This document shows positions 18,154-30,913 of a stretch of DNA of 64,000 nucleotides, piece after piece. The number at the start of each line of letters is the position of its first letter. The stretch's first letter is position 1. Source of the DNA: Ectopseudomonas composti (lineage in GTDB: Bacteria > Pseudomonadota > Gammaproteobacteria > Pseudomonadales > Pseudomonadaceae); assembly GCF_900115475.1 (NCBI RefSeq), contig NZ_FOWP01000003.1, forward strand, positions 404,177 to 468,176, read 5' to 3'. Made by a program: the position numbers and the translations under genes. The notes below the pieces were generated by a model, which did no database searches, was not told the DNA's origin, and saw nothing but the letters and a program-made list of their open reading frames with translations.

Positions 18154-20430
18154 CTAGAGATTCTGGTAGCGATTCATATCCAACACCCCCGCCTCAATTG
18201 GCTGGGTTTCACGGATACGCTCGGCCAGATCGTGGAAATAGCGCCAGAACTCGGGATGACTGCGGCGCACGCCCCAACGCTCGACGATAGTCTCGAAGGA
18301 CTTGGCGTCGCTGACAGCCTCCATCTGCTTGACGAAGGCATCCACCTCAGCGGCTTTGACGTTGAACAGGAAGTTCGGGTAGCTGCTCAGCACTTCCGGG
18401 TAGATGGTCAGGGTGTCCAGGCGCGGTTGATAACGCAGCTCCTCGCCCAGCATGAACGCCACGTTGCTATGCGCGCGGTTGCGCAGCAGGCTGTAGATCT
18501 CGCGCGAACCGTCGCTCAGCTCCACCCGCAGCATGGTTGCTTCCGGCAATTGATCGATCACCCGCAGGCCACCGGCCGGGCGGCTGGCCAGGCGCGCCAA
18601 CGCCTGCTCGGTATGTTGCAGTTCCTTGGGCAGGCCATCGCGATAGCAATGCGCGCCCGTGCAGCGGTTGATCGGATCAGGGCGCGCATTGAGCTTGGCG
18701 TAGCGCTGCAGCAGCTGTTCGGCGAACTGCTTCTTCGGATCGTTGCCGGCCAGGCCAATGGCGCTTGGTGAGCGGTGATCGACCGAGGTGTAGTCCAGCA
18801 GCATCTTCAACTTGCCGCTGTTCTGATACCAGTCATCCAGATAGGCCTCCCGCGAGCGGGCCGGCAACAAACGCAGGAAGTTGACCTCGGCACCGTTGCG
18901 GATCAGGTCGAAATACAGGCGCGTCTGTGCCTGATGCGAGACGTTACCGAACACGTCGAAATTGACCACCAACTGGTAGTAGGTGCGCTCCAGCAGCGGA
19001 TAGTCCAACCACCACAGGGTCTGCGGAATCTCGCCGAGCAGGCCTTTGCGCACCGAAGCGCTGTCGTGCTGACGGAAGATCGACAGCAACGCGTTGTCGT
19101 TGCCACTCCAGATGTGCGCCCAGTCCGCGGCAGGTGCGTCAGCATAGGCGTCCTTGCGCAGGTTCTCGTAATCATTGCGCTTGTCGCGGTAGTTACGCCA
19201 CAGGCCCAACAGATCGCCAATGTCATCGAACTGGCCAGGCATGGCCAGCAGCGGCGTCGCCTCGCGCTGATATTCGGCATCGGTGATATAGAGATCGTGC
19301 TCCGGCGCCTGGAACACGGCCCAGAAGTTGTCGCGAATCACGTCAGTGGCGATCTGCCCGCGGCACACCGGGCCACGGATGAAGGTGCGTACGAAGTACT
19401 CGGCGTTATCCAGCATGAACTGGTAACGCGCCCGCGCCGGAATCGCGGCGAAGGTTTCGAAGGGATTGGCGCGGCGCTGCGCACCGTAGCCTGGCACGGC
19501 ATCCAGCGCCCAGTCCTCGCCAAAGAACAGCTCCTTGACCCGCGCCAGCTTGGCGTCACCCAGCGGATAGGTGATGTGCGTCTTGTGCACGATCACGCCC
19601 TGGATCGGCCAAAGGCGGTAATAGAACTCGGTGCCCGGATCATCGTTCGGGCGGCGTGTGGCGATGGGGTCGATGGGTTTGCCGCTGGGGGTGCGCGAAC
19701 GCACCATCTGGAAGAAGTGGCCGGGCTCACCACCCTCGAAGTGCAGGTGGGCGAGGAACAGGTGCTCGTACAGCCAGCGCGACACCAGGTCCTGCCGTGC
19801 GCCGGGCGCATTCATGAAGCTTTCCCACTCCGCCACCTGGCGCAACTCAACCGCGCTGGGCTTTAGCGCCTGTTCGGCGACCGGCGCGCCCTGCGCCAAC
19901 CATTGCTCCAGAGTGGCGTATTCATCATCGTTCAGGCCGGTCACCGCGAACGGCATACCGCCATGGGGGTTCTTCTGCGCGTAGGCGGCGAACTCGCCCG
20001 GCAATGGGCAGCTGTTGCTGCGGGTAATGGCAATGTCGAGGTTGTCAGGGAGCTTCGCGTTGGGCTCCAGCGGCTCGCTGCGACCCAGCTCGAGCATGCG
20101 CTTAATCAGTGCCGCCTGGCCGTTCTCGCCATCGAGCACCGAATGAAAGTCGCGTTTACGCCAGGCCGCTTCGCCTTGCGCGTCCAGATACAGGCGCGTG
20201 GTCGCTTGCGCCTCGCTGCGCATGCCGTCGTAGACCAGTTGCTTGCTGGCGCCACGCAAAATGCCTTCACCGCTGCCGAGATTGAGCTGGCACGGTGCGT
20301 CGTAGCAGGTGTGGCAGGCCACGCACTTGTGGGTAAGGATAGGTTGCACGTCGTCGATATAGGAAATCGCTTCCGCACGGGCCAGGCCTGCTGCGAAAGA
20401 AAGAAGAAAAAGAGCAGCAGGCTTGAGCAT
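18154..20430 (-). CDS. cti: Fatty acid cis/trans isomerase
   Basis: Converts cis-unsaturated membrane phospholipid acyl chains to trans, rapidly rigidifying the membrane under solvent or heat stress; a periplasmic c-type haem protein known mainly from Pseudomonas and Vibrio. 758 residues with a signal peptide (1-20) and haem motif CVACH at residues 36-40. The ATG at 20430 has AAGGA seven bases before it; a GTG six bases upstream is also in frame. It is head-to-head with metH, an arrangement reported for other pseudomonads. Expression of cti is usually constitutive, with control at the level of substrate access. Confidence 0.95.
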   Translation of the reverse strand: MLKPAALFLLSFAAGLARAEAISYIDDVQPILTHKCVACHTCYDAPCQLNLGSGEGILRGASKQLVYDGMRSEAQATTRLYLDAQGEAAWRKRDFHSVLDGENGQAALIKRMLELGRSEPLEPNAKLPDNLDIAITRSNSCPLPGEFAAYAQKNPHGGMPFAVTGLNDDEYATLEQWLAQGAPVAEQALKPSAVELRQVAEWESFMNAPGARQDLVSRWLYEHLFLAHLHFEGGEPGHFFQMVRSRTPSGKPIDPIATRRPNDDPGTEFYYRLWPIQGVIVHKTHITYPLGDAKLARVKELFFGEDWALDAVPGYGAQRRANPFETFAAIPARARYQFMLDNAEYFVRTFIRGPVCRGQIATDVIRDNFWAVFQAPEHDLYITDAEYQREATPLLAMPGQFDDIGDLLGLWRNYRDKRNDYENLRKDAYADAPAADWAHIWSGNDNALLSIFRQHDSASVRKGLLGEIPQTLWWLDYPLLERTYYQLVVNFDVFGNVSHQAQTRLYFDLIRNGAEVNFLRLLPARSREAYLDDWYQNSGKLKMLLDYTSVDHRSPSAIGLAGNDPKKQFAEQLLQRYAKLNARPDPINRCTGAHCYRDGLPKELQHTEQALARLASRPAGGLRVIDQLPEATMLRVELSDGSREIYSLLRNRAHSNVAFMLGEELRYQPRLDTLTIYPEVLSSYPNFLFNVKAAEVDAFVKQMEAVSDAKSFETIVERWGVRRSHPEFWRYFHDLAERIRETQPIEAGVLDMNRYQNL

Positions 20431-20582
20431 GACCACATCCTTGATTGCGATGCTGGCAATTCTAACGAGACGGCGTCCACAGCAACATGAATGAAATTCA
20501 TGGAAAGGCCGCCAATGCTCCAGAACCCTGCAGCTTTGCTATCATCGCGCACCTTTGTTTCCGCTTTGCTCAGGTAGTTCTC

Positions 20583-24293
<3,711 letters not shown>

Positions 24294-24296
24294 TAC

Positions 24297-24324
24297 AAAA
24301 GAGCCCGCACTAGCGGGCTCTTTT
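24297..24324 (+). terminator. Rho-independent terminator of metH
   Basis: AAAAGAGCCCGC, ACTA, GCGGGCTCTTTT: a perfect stem with a T run, starting four bases after the metH stop. Confidence 0.95.
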
Positions 24325-24445
24325 ACTTCATGCAGTGACGAACACGAGGCGACTCGCGCCGATCATCGAAAAACTCGAACTCTCATGCATGAGCGCAGCT
24401 CCAACACATGTCGAGCCACTTCGGCTCATTCGACGGAGCGATGAC

Positions 24446-24778
24446 ATGTACAAGCACAGCCTTGCAGTAATGGCCGTAGCGGCCGTGATGAGTGGTTGCT
24501 CGACCTTCGAGAACCCGACCGACTACGTGACCTTTCGCAATGAGCCTCTGGTCAAGCAGGTCGACCACGGCATGACCAGAGATCAGGTAAGCACCCTCGG
24601 TGGCCCGCCTTCGTCGGAAGTACCGAACAGCGTGACCGGCGGCTCCTGCAACAACTACGTGCTGAATGTCGATGGAGTGGAGCAGCCCTATTACGTGGAT
24701 TTCGACGTCAACGGTCGGGTCGACAGCAAGGGCTTCATGAGCTGCGAGCAGCACCAGGGCAACCAGCGCCGCCTCTGA
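24446..24778 (+). CDS. osmE: Osmotically inducible lipoprotein OsmE
   Basis: A 110-residue outer-membrane-associated lipoprotein of the SmpA/OmlA fold. The lipobox MSGC (Cys 18) follows a short signal peptide, and the VDHGMTRDQVSTLGGPPSS segment is typical of the family. In other bacteria osmE is induced by high osmolarity and stationary phase. GGAG nine bases before the ATG at 24446 fixes the start; a longer frame from 24335 would bury the signal peptide. Confidence 0.9.
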   Translation: MYKHSLAVMAVAAVMSGCSTFENPTDYVTFRNEPLVKQVDHGMTRDQVSTLGGPPSSEVPNSVTGGSCNNYVLNVDGVEQPYYVDFDVNGRVDSKGFMSCEQHQGNQRRL

Positions 24779-24787
24779 ATCGAATGC

Positions 24788-24809
24788 GCCCCGCTGCCCG
24801 CAGCGGGGC
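24788..24809. terminator. Hairpin between osmE and a small convergent gene
   Basis: GCCCCGCTG, CCCG, CAGCGGGGC: a nine-base perfect stem. There is no T run on either side, so it is a terminator-like hairpin rather than a textbook rho-independent terminator. Confidence 0.5.
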
Positions 24810-24815
24810 CATTGA

Positions 24816-24902
24816 TTAGAAGATCAGTTTCAGCAGGCCGATAACCACTATCAGGCCAATGATGAAAATGATCCCGACAGTACCGCCGAGAAACTTCAGC
24901 AT
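24816..24902 (-). CDS. 28-residue single-span membrane protein
   Basis: Starts ATG at 24902 with AGGAG seven to eight bases upstream, and encodes MLKFLGGTVG followed by an almost purely Ile/Val/Leu/Gly stretch, ending KLIF. The length, the good ribosome site and the one-span composition argue for a real microprotein of the inner membrane. It sits between osmE (convergent) and DUF1883. Function unknown; too short for standard gene finders. Confidence 0.65.
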   Translation of the reverse strand: MLKFLGGTVGIIFIIGLIVVIGLLKLIF

Positions 24903-24981
24903 GATGACTCTCCTTTTGCGAGGTTCACCCGTTGTGACCTCGAACAGGACGTCAGCGTTTAGCTTTTTTCTTGTGCTGCAG

Positions 24982-25272
24982 CTACGCGGGACGGCGGACG
25001 ATCTTGATGCTGTATTCCATCTGCGGCTTGCGCGTCACGCTCACCGCGCGACGACTGACAGTATCCAGAGTGATGTTCCAGAAACCGCTGGAGGGCACGC
25101 GGATCTTCGCCGGGAACTTGATGAAGGCGCCGCCGTGGTAGCTGTGTCGACCGCGGTTCCTGAAGGCACGGAAGTTCGCGTCGTTCATCAGGCGGATGTT
25201 GCAGGGCTGCGAACATTGGATGACCACCAGATCGCCCTCTTCCAGATGCTCGCGTTGATGGATGAATTTCAT
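24982..25272 (-). CDS. DUF1883 protein
   Basis: A 96-residue beta-rich protein starting MKFIHQREHLEEGD, with CSQPCNIRLMND and the FRNRGRHSYHGGAF segment that characterise DUF1883. Function unknown. Start chosen at the ATG at 25272; the frame extends 30 codons further without a ribosome site. The small membrane protein gene lies downstream on the same strand after an 80-base gap. Confidence 0.85.
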   Translation of the reverse strand: MKFIHQREHLEEGDLVVIQCSQPCNIRLMNDANFRAFRNRGRHSYHGGAFIKFPAKIRVPSSGFWNITLDTVSRRAVSVTRKPQMEYSIKIVRRPA

Positions 25273-25411
25273 CGTTTTCGGACTCGGTGGTGAAACGGGG
25301 GCGCAATAGTGCCGCAAGCGGCCCGGCATCGCCAGCGCCGCTGACGACTCACTTGCACGCAATGCTCGCCCTACCTAGGATGCCCGCCCAACACCGTAAC
25401 GCGGCTCTTCC

Positions 25412-26434
25412 ATGAAAGTCCTGCTCGACCGTATCCCCACCCTGCTCGCCCTGCTGCGCCGCTACCCCGGTCTGGTCGCCCTGTTCGGCTTTTGCTCCGG
25501 TTTAGCCAGTTTTCTCCTGGTCGACCGCCAAGCGCACCTGGCCAAGGTGCTGGGCGCGGTGCTGCTGGTCAGTTGGCTCTGGCTGATCCTCGAGAACCTG
25601 CTGCGTGAGCGCATTGCCCGGTGTTTCGGCTTCGAGTTGCCGCTGCCGCTGCTGCGCTACGGCACGCAGATGATCCATCAGGAGAGCCTGTTCTTCGTCC
25701 TGCCATTCTTCTTCATCACCACCACCTGGAACAGCGGACAGTTGCTCTTCAGCGGCCTGCTGACAGCTGCCGCACTGGCTTCGATCACCGACCCGATCTA
25801 CTACCGCTGGTTGGCGCCACGGCGCTGGCTGCTGCTTATCTTTCACAGCCTGACGCTGTTTGCGGTGATGCTCACCGCGCTGCCGGTCATCTTTCACCTC
25901 AGCACGCCGGAGAGCTACCGCATCGCCCTGGCGGTTGCCACGGTGCTGGCACTACCGAGCCTGCCCGGTCTGATCGGTTTCGCTGGCTGGCGACGCATTC
26001 TGCTGTTGGCAGCACTGCCTATGGCGATGGCCAGTGCAGGCTGGATGGCGCGGGTCTGGGTGCCACCGGCGACGCTGTGGCTGACCGAAGTGGCGATCAG
26101 TGATCACTTCGATGGTGCGCAACGCACGCCGGGTGAAAGCCTGGAGCGGGTCAGCCCGGAACAAATGCGTAACGGGCTCTACGCCTACACCTCGATCAAC
26201 GCGCCGCGCGGCCTCAACGAGCGCATCTATCATGTCTGGCAGCACAACGGCGAAGAAGTCGATCGCATTGCGCTGGACATCAACGGCGGGCGCAAGGAGG
26301 GCTATCGCGCCTGGACGCACAAGCTCAACTTCCCGGCCTCGCCCGAAGGCCGCTGGCAGGTGCGCGTGGTTACCGAAGCCGGACAGATGATCGGCGCGCT
26401 GCGCTTCGACGTGGTCGCTCCCACGGCCAAGTGA
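25412..26434 (+). CDS. Membrane protein with C-terminal DUF2914-like domain
   Basis: 340 residues: six or so membrane spans in the first 215 residues, then a soluble domain of about 110 residues, predicted periplasmic, that resembles DUF2914 (YHVWQHNGEEVDRIALDING, then a TEAG-containing strand). This matches the DUF5924/DUF2914 membrane family. The function is unknown. It ends 15 bases before the RlmN-like gene, so they may be transcribed together. Confidence 0.75.
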   Translation: MKVLLDRIPTLLALLRRYPGLVALFGFCSGLASFLLVDRQAHLAKVLGAVLLVSWLWLILENLLRERIARCFGFELPLPLLRYGTQMIHQESLFFVLPFFFITTTWNSGQLLFSGLLTAAALASITDPIYYRWLAPRRWLLLIFHSLTLFAVMLTALPVIFHLSTPESYRIALAVATVLALPSLPGLIGFAGWRRILLLAALPMAMASAGWMARVWVPPATLWLTEVAISDHFDGAQRTPGESLERVSPEQMRNGLYAYTSINAPRGLNERIYHVWQHNGEEVDRIALDINGGRKEGYRAWTHKLNFPASPEGRWQVRVVTEAGQMIGALRFDVVAPTAK

Positions 26435-26449
26435 TAGCATGCGCGCCCC

Positions 26450-27499
26450 ATGCAGCTCACCGAACTCAACCAACGCCTCGCCGACCTTGGCGCCAAACCC
26501 CAGCATATCGGGCGCATTACTCGTGCCTGGCTGCAGGGCAAGGCGTTGGACACCGGCACCAAGCATCAGAAGACCGAGAATTTCCTGCCGTTGACGGTAC
26601 GCGAGGGGCTGCCAGCCATCGCGGCAAATCTCGAGCAACTGGCGCGGGTCAGCGCCGAGCACCCAGGCGCCGATGGCTCCTCGCGCCTGCTGGTGGAGCT
26701 TGCCGACCGGCAAATGGTCGAAAGCGTACTGCTGCCGCGAGACGGCCTGTGCATCTCCAGCCAGGTGGGCTGCGCCGTAGGCTGCACCTTCTGCATGACT
26801 GGTAAAAGCGGCCTACTGCGCCAGCTCAGCAGCGCCGAGATGGTTGCCCAGGTCGTGCTGGGCCGCCGCCGCCGTGCCGTGAAAAAGGTGGTGTTCATGG
26901 GCATGGGCGAGCCGGCGCACAACCTCGACAACGTGCTGGAAGCCATCGACCTGCTTGGCACCGAGGGTGGTATCGGCCAGCGTAACCTGGTGTTCTCAAC
27001 GGTTGGTGATCCGCGTGTGTTCGAACGCCTGCCCAAGCAACGCGTGCGCCCTGCCCTGGCCCTGTCGCTGCACACCACCGATGCCGAGCTGCGCCAGCGC
27101 CTGCTGCCCAGGGCTCCGCGCATCGATCCCGAAGAGCTGATGGAGTTGGGCGAAGCCTACGCGCGAACCATCGATTACCCGATCCAGTACCAGTGGACGC
27201 TGCTCAAGGGCATCAACGACAGCCAGGAAGAGATGGACAATATCCTGCGTCTGTTCAAGGGCAAGTTCGCCGTGCTCAACCTGATCCCCTACAACAGCCT
27301 GGAAGCAGATGAATATCAGCGCCCCGGTGGCGAACGCATCGTCGAGATGGTGCGCTACCTGCACAGTCGTGGCGTGCTGACCAAGGTGCGCAACTCGGCT
27401 GGCCAGGATGTCGACGGCGGCTGCGGCCAACTGCGCGCCCGCACGGTGGATGTGGTCAATACCAGTCGCCTGCACAGAAAGCTCAAGAACGGTACCTGA
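26450..27499 (+). CDS. RlmN/Cfr-family radical SAM methyltransferase (paralogue)
   Basis: 349 residues. The radical SAM cluster motif CxxxCxxC is at Cys108, Cys112 and Cys115; the extra Cys101 before it and Cys325 near the C-terminus match the two further cysteines RlmN uses for methyl transfer (118 and 355 in E. coli). The full catalytic set is therefore present. Because pseudomonads normally carry the housekeeping rlmN next to pilF/ispG, which are absent here, I take this as a second family member that could methylate C2 of an adenine in rRNA or tRNA. Its substrate is unknown. Its 3' end contains the promoter of the next gene. Confidence 0.85.
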   Translation: MQLTELNQRLADLGAKPQHIGRITRAWLQGKALDTGTKHQKTENFLPLTVREGLPAIAANLEQLARVSAEHPGADGSSRLLVELADRQMVESVLLPRDGLCISSQVGCAVGCTFCMTGKSGLLRQLSSAEMVAQVVLGRRRRAVKKVVFMGMGEPAHNLDNVLEAIDLLGTEGGIGQRNLVFSTVGDPRVFERLPKQRVRPALALSLHTTDAELRQRLLPRAPRIDPEELMELGEAYARTIDYPIQYQWTLLKGINDSQEEMDNILRLFKGKFAVLNLIPYNSLEADEYQRPGGERIVEMVRYLHSRGVLTKVRNSAGQDVDGGCGQLRARTVDVVNTSRLHRKLKNGT

Positions 27500-27509
27500 G
27501 AGCCGATAC
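27483..27509 (+). promoter_or_regulatory. FliA (sigma-28) promoter for the second chemoreceptor
   Basis: TCAAGAAC, eleven bases, then GCCGATAC: a strong match to the sigma-28 consensus with correct spacing. It overlaps the stop codon of the RlmN-like gene and lies about 115 bases before the chemoreceptor start. Confidence 0.75.
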
Positions 27510-27626
27510 AAGAGCGTACAGAGAGACCACACGTCCCGCTGGCGAAAAGCCGGCACTGTATTTGCCTTGTAGACAACTGCCTTGCATGGATGCAGCCCCG
27601 TCGTCTTGGTGCCCAGGAGCCCATTC

Positions 27627-29510
27627 ATGAAAATCGCCCACAAGGTCGGTATCGCGGCCGCTACCGTGCTGTTCCTTACCACCAGCTTGCTGTCGCTGTC
27701 CCAGGTCAGTCAGGTTCGCGACACCCTGCGCAGTCAGGTCGAATCGAGCATTGCCGAGTCGAGCAACGCACTGGCCAGGCAGATCGAAAACTGGCTCAAC
27801 GCCAAATTGCGCCTGATCGACCTGATGTCGCAGACCATCGATAGCAACTACAGCCCTGAAGAAAACCAGCGCGTGTTCGATTCGCCGCTGCTCAAAAGTG
27901 AATTCATCCTGGTTTTTGGTGCACTGGAAACCGACGGCAAGCCAATCAAGAACAGCAACGACTGGAAACCCAGTGCCGATTGGGACGGCCGCAAACGCCC
28001 CTGGTACGCGACCGGCAAGGCGGGCAGCCAGGCCGTGCTGACCGAACCCTACGTCGACTCCACCACCAATGAAATCCTCATCTCCGCCGTGGCTCGGATC
28101 AGCAACGCTGGCCAGTTTCTCGGCGTGTTCGGTGGCGATATCCGCCTGCAATCAGTCGCCGATGCAGTCAACACCCTGGACTTCAATGGCGCCGGCTACG
28201 CCTTCCTGCTCAGCCGCTCGGGCAACATCATTTCCCACCCCAATGCCGAGTACAACGGCAAGCCCTACAGCGCATTGTTCGATGGCCAGAGCCCGGCGCT
28301 AGGCAAGGAGCTGCGTGAAGTCGAAGCTGGCGGCAAGAGCCTGCTGGTCTCCTTCACCCCGTTACCCAACCTGCGTGGCATGGACTGGTACATCGGCGTC
28401 GTGCTGGACGAAAGCGTGGTGATGGCAGAGGCCAACCGCCTGACCTGGCTGGCCGTGGTCGGCACCGTGATTGGCGTGGCCATCAGTCTGGTGGTGCTGG
28501 GCCTGTTGATGAACAGCCTGCTCAAACCACTGGGCCTGCTCAACACCTCACTGCGTGAAATCAACAGCGGCGAAGGTGACCTGACCCGCCGCCTGGCGAT
28601 CACCAGCAACGACGAGATCGGCGAACTGTCGCAGGAATTCAATCGCTTCCTGCAGACCCTGCAGACCTTGATCGGCGAGGTCATGGGCAGCTCGCATCAA
28701 GTACGTGAAAGCACTGCCCTGACTTCCAACGAGTCGGAACAGGCCGCGCGCCGCCTGCAGGAACAGCTGCAGGAGCTCGATCAACTGGCCACCGCCATGC
28801 AGGAAATGGCCTCGACTGCCGAGGAAGTGGCACGCAACGCCCAGGCTGCAGCCCAGGCCGCCGTTGCCGCCAACGAAGAAACCGAGAACGGGGTGCGCGT
28901 GGTCTCGCAATCGAGTTCTGCGATTCGCCACCTGGCCGACGAGATGGACGAAACCAGTCACGCGATCAACGAACTGGCCAAGCTCAGCCACAACATCGAG
29001 TCGATCCTGCAGGTGATCACCAGCATCGCCGAACAGACCAACCTGCTGGCACTGAACGCGGCCATCGAAGCGGCACGGGCCGGCGAGTCCGGTCGTGGCT
29101 TTGCCGTGGTGGCTGACGAAGTACGCTCGCTGGCCTCGCGTACGCAGCAGGCGACTCAGGAAATCCGCCAGATGATCGACCAACTGCAAGGCGGCGTGCG
29201 TCAGGCCGAGAACCGTATGCAGCAGAGCCGCGATACCGCCAGCAAGACCGCCGAGGATGCAGGCGCGGCCAACGACATGCTCGGCCGCATTCGCGAGGCG
29301 ATCACCCGCATCAACGACATGAACCTGCAGATCGCTACCGCTGCCGAAGAGCAGAGCGCGACCACCGAGGAGATCAACCGCAACACCACCAACATTCGCG
29401 ACATCAGCCATGAACTGGCTGGCGGTGCCGAGCAACAGGTGCGCCAGTGCGCCTCGATGGTGGAGCAGGTCGGGCAGCAGGATCGCCTACTGGGCCGCTT
29501 CAAGGTCTGA
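27627..29510 (+). CDS. Methyl-accepting chemotaxis protein, double-Cache sensor
   Basis: 627 residues: first span (about 8-30), periplasmic dCache_1 domain (about 35-275), second span (about 278-300), HAMP (about 300-355) and the signalling hairpin with [19 protein letters not shown]. The ligand pocket motif is RKRPWY followed by PYVD and GGD. This resembles the amino-acid-binding dCache motif (Y..R.WY..D), but by my alignment the first aromatic is Trp (WDGRKRPWY) rather than Tyr, so the ligand may differ. The C-terminus lacks a CheR-docking pentapeptide. The start at 27627 has AGGAG eight bases upstream. Confidence 0.95.
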   Translation: MKIAHKVGIAAATVLFLTTSLLSLSQVSQVRDTLRSQVESSIAESSNALARQIENWLNAKLRLIDLMSQTIDSNYSPEENQRVFDSPLLKSEFILVFGALETDGKPIKNSNDWKPSADWDGRKRPWYATGKAGSQAVLTEPYVDSTTNEILISAVARISNAGQFLGVFGGDIRLQSVADAVNTLDFNGAGYAFLLSRSGNIISHPNAEYNGKPYSALFDGQSPALGKELREVEAGGKSLLVSFTPLPNLRGMDWYIGVVLDESVVMAEANRLTWLAVVGTVIGVAISLVVLGLLMNSLLKPLGLLNTSLREINSGEGDLTRRLAITSNDEIGELSQEFNRFLQTLQTLIGEVMGSSHQVRESTALTSNESEQAARRLQEQLQELDQLATAMQEMASTAEEVARNAQAAAQAAVAANEETENGVRVVSQSSSAIRHLADEMDETSHAINELAKLSHNIESILQVITSIAEQTNLLALNAAIEAARAGESGRGFAVVADEVRSLASRTQQATQEIRQMIDQLQGGVRQAENRMQQSRDTASKTAEDAGAANDMLGRIREAITRINDMNLQIATAAEEQSATTEEINRNTTNIRDISHELAGGAEQQVRQCASMVEQVGQQDRLLGRFKV

Positions 29511-29528
29511 TGCCTGAATGACCTTGTC

Positions 29529-29584
29529 GTAGGAGCGAGCTCTGCTCGCGAAGCTTTTTGTTCATGAGCAAAGCTCACTCCTAC
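29529..29584. repeat. REP-like palindromic repeat
   Basis: Begins GTAGGAGCGAGC, with GAGC/GCTC inner dyads, and ends GCTCACTCCTAC, so the outer ends GTAGGAG and CTCCTAC pair. This is the layout of two inverted REP units common in intergenic regions of Pseudomonas. Confidence 0.75.
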
Positions 29585-29591
29585 TGGAAAA

Positions 29592-29628
29592 GAAAACGCC
29601 GCGAACCTGCAAAGGCTCGCGGCGTTTC
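29592..29628. terminator. Rho-independent terminator after chemoreceptor
   Basis: GAAAACGCCGCGA, twelve-base loop, TCGCGGCGTTTC. The stem is flanked by A and T runs, so it can work in both directions, for the chemoreceptor and for the convergent polyamine-binding gene. Confidence 0.8.
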
Positions 29629-29670
29629 TCTTGGGAGATCAGCATCAGGAGTTTCTGAAAAAACTCACAG

Positions 29671-29738
29671 TCACTCCCGCGAAGGCGGGAGCCCAGGCGT
29701 TGCAGACTTTCTGGATTGCCGCCTGCGCGGCAATGACG
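29671..29738. repeat. Paired dispersed palindromic repeats
   Basis: Two hairpins about 25 bases apart: CTCCCGC/GCGGGAG at 29674-29691 and ATTGCCGC/GCGGCAAT at 29715-29734. They match the widespread bacterial repeat family that reads like TCATTCCCGCG-AAGGCGGGAAT and is probably moved by REP-associated transposases. No gene here. Confidence 0.7.
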
Positions 29739-29787
29739 GCGTTTTCAGACCTTCCCAGGCAATGCCAGGACTCGATTCATCCAGCAA

Positions 29788-30864
29788 TCAGACGCCGCTC
29801 TTCACCTTGCTCCAGATGCGCGTGCGCACCCGATCGATCTTCAGCGGCATGGCTTCCAGGGTGTACAGCTTGTCCATCACTGACTCCGGCGGGTACACGG
29901 TCGGGTCGGCCTTCAGCTCCGGATCGACCAGACCATCGGCCTTGGCATTGCCGTTGGCGTACTTCACATGATTGCTAATGGCCGCCATCACCTCGGGCTG
30001 CAGCAGGTAGTTCATGTAGGCGTAGCCACCCTCCTCGTTGCTGGCATCGACCGGCATCGCCACCATGTCGAACCAGATCGGCGCGCCTTCCTTGGGAATC
30101 TCGTACTGGATCTTCACCCCGTTGCCCGCTTCAGCGGCACGGGCGCCAGCCTGCATGATGTCGCCGGAGAAGCCGACCGCCATGCAGATCTCGCCGTTGG
30201 CCAGATCGCCGACGTATTTGGAAGAGTGGAAATAACGCACGTTCTTGCGCATTTCCATCAGCAGCGCTTCGGCGCGTTTGTAGTCCTCGGGGTTCTTGCT
30301 GTGGTGCGGCAAGCCCAGGTGATGCAGGGCAATCGGCAGCATTTCCGGGCCATTATCGAGGATGGCGACGCCGCACTGGTTGAGTTTGGCCAGTTTGGCC
30401 GGGTCGAACAGCACGTCCCAGCTGTCCATCTTGACGTCATCGCCCAGCACCGCACGGACCTTGTCGACGTTGTAGCCGATCCCGGTACTGCCCCAGAGAT
30501 AAGGGAAGCCATGCTCGTTGCCCGGGTCGTTGACTTCCAGCGCCTTCATCAGCAGCGGGTTGAGGTTGGTCCAGTTCGGCAACTTGCTGCGGTCGAGTTT
30601 CTTCAGCGCACCGCCCTGAATCTGCCGAGCCATGAAGTGGTTGGAGGGGAACACCACATCGTAGCCCGAGCGCCCAGCCATGAGCTTGGCGTCCAGCGTC
30701 TCGTTGCTGTCGTAGACGTCGTAATGGGTGCCCAGGCCGCTGCTCTTTTCGAACTGTTTGAGGGTGTCCGGGGCGATGTAGTCGGTCCAGTTGTAGATGC
30801 GCACGCTGTCAGCGGCATGGGCGGTGCCGGCCAGGATCAGGCACGGCAGGAGTTTCTTCAGCAT
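29788..30864 (-). CDS. Periplasmic polyamine-binding protein (PotF/SpuD-like)
   Basis: Binds putrescine or spermidine for an ABC importer. About 358 residues with a signal peptide (1-18, ending AHA) and the PotD/PotF fold: VRIYNWTDYIAP at the start of the mature protein, VFPSNHFMARQI and YLWGSTGIGYN. The start is set at the ATG at 30864 with AGGT six bases upstream; 30876 is also possible. No permease or ATPase genes are adjacent. It is the last gene of a minus-strand group with a cupin, a PuuB-like oxidase and an AraC-type regulator, so polyamine uptake fits the context. Confidence 0.88.
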   Translation of the reverse strand: MLKKLLPCLILAGTAHAADSVRIYNWTDYIAPDTLKQFEKSSGLGTHYDVYDSNETLDAKLMAGRSGYDVVFPSNHFMARQIQGGALKKLDRSKLPNWTNLNPLLMKALEVNDPGNEHGFPYLWGSTGIGYNVDKVRAVLGDDVKMDSWDVLFDPAKLAKLNQCGVAILDNGPEMLPIALHHLGLPHHSKNPEDYKRAEALLMEMRKNVRYFHSSKYVGDLANGEICMAVGFSGDIMQAGARAAEAGNGVKIQYEIPKEGAPIWFDMVAMPVDASNEEGGYAYMNYLLQPEVMAAISNHVKYANGNAKADGLVDPELKADPTVYPPESVMDKLYTLEAMPLKIDRVRTRIWSKVKSGV

Positions 30865-30913
30865 GGGATACCTCATGAGTTGTTGTTCTAGGCAGCACTG
30901 AAAAGGCGCTGAT

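Noticed and set aside
20431..20582. Cobalamin or SAM riboswitch upstream of metH
   Set aside because: The region is only about 150 bases, shared with the divergent cti gene, and shows no recognisable B12 box or SAM-type junction.
26450..27499. Naming the radical SAM gene as the antibiotic-resistance enzyme Cfr
   Set aside because: The sequence resembles RlmN more than Cfr, and resistance cannot be predicted from sequence alone.
29511..29787. A CRISPR array in the repeat-rich intergenic region
   Set aside because: The repeats are palindromic REP-type units of different sequence with no regular spacers; no cas genes are present in the window.
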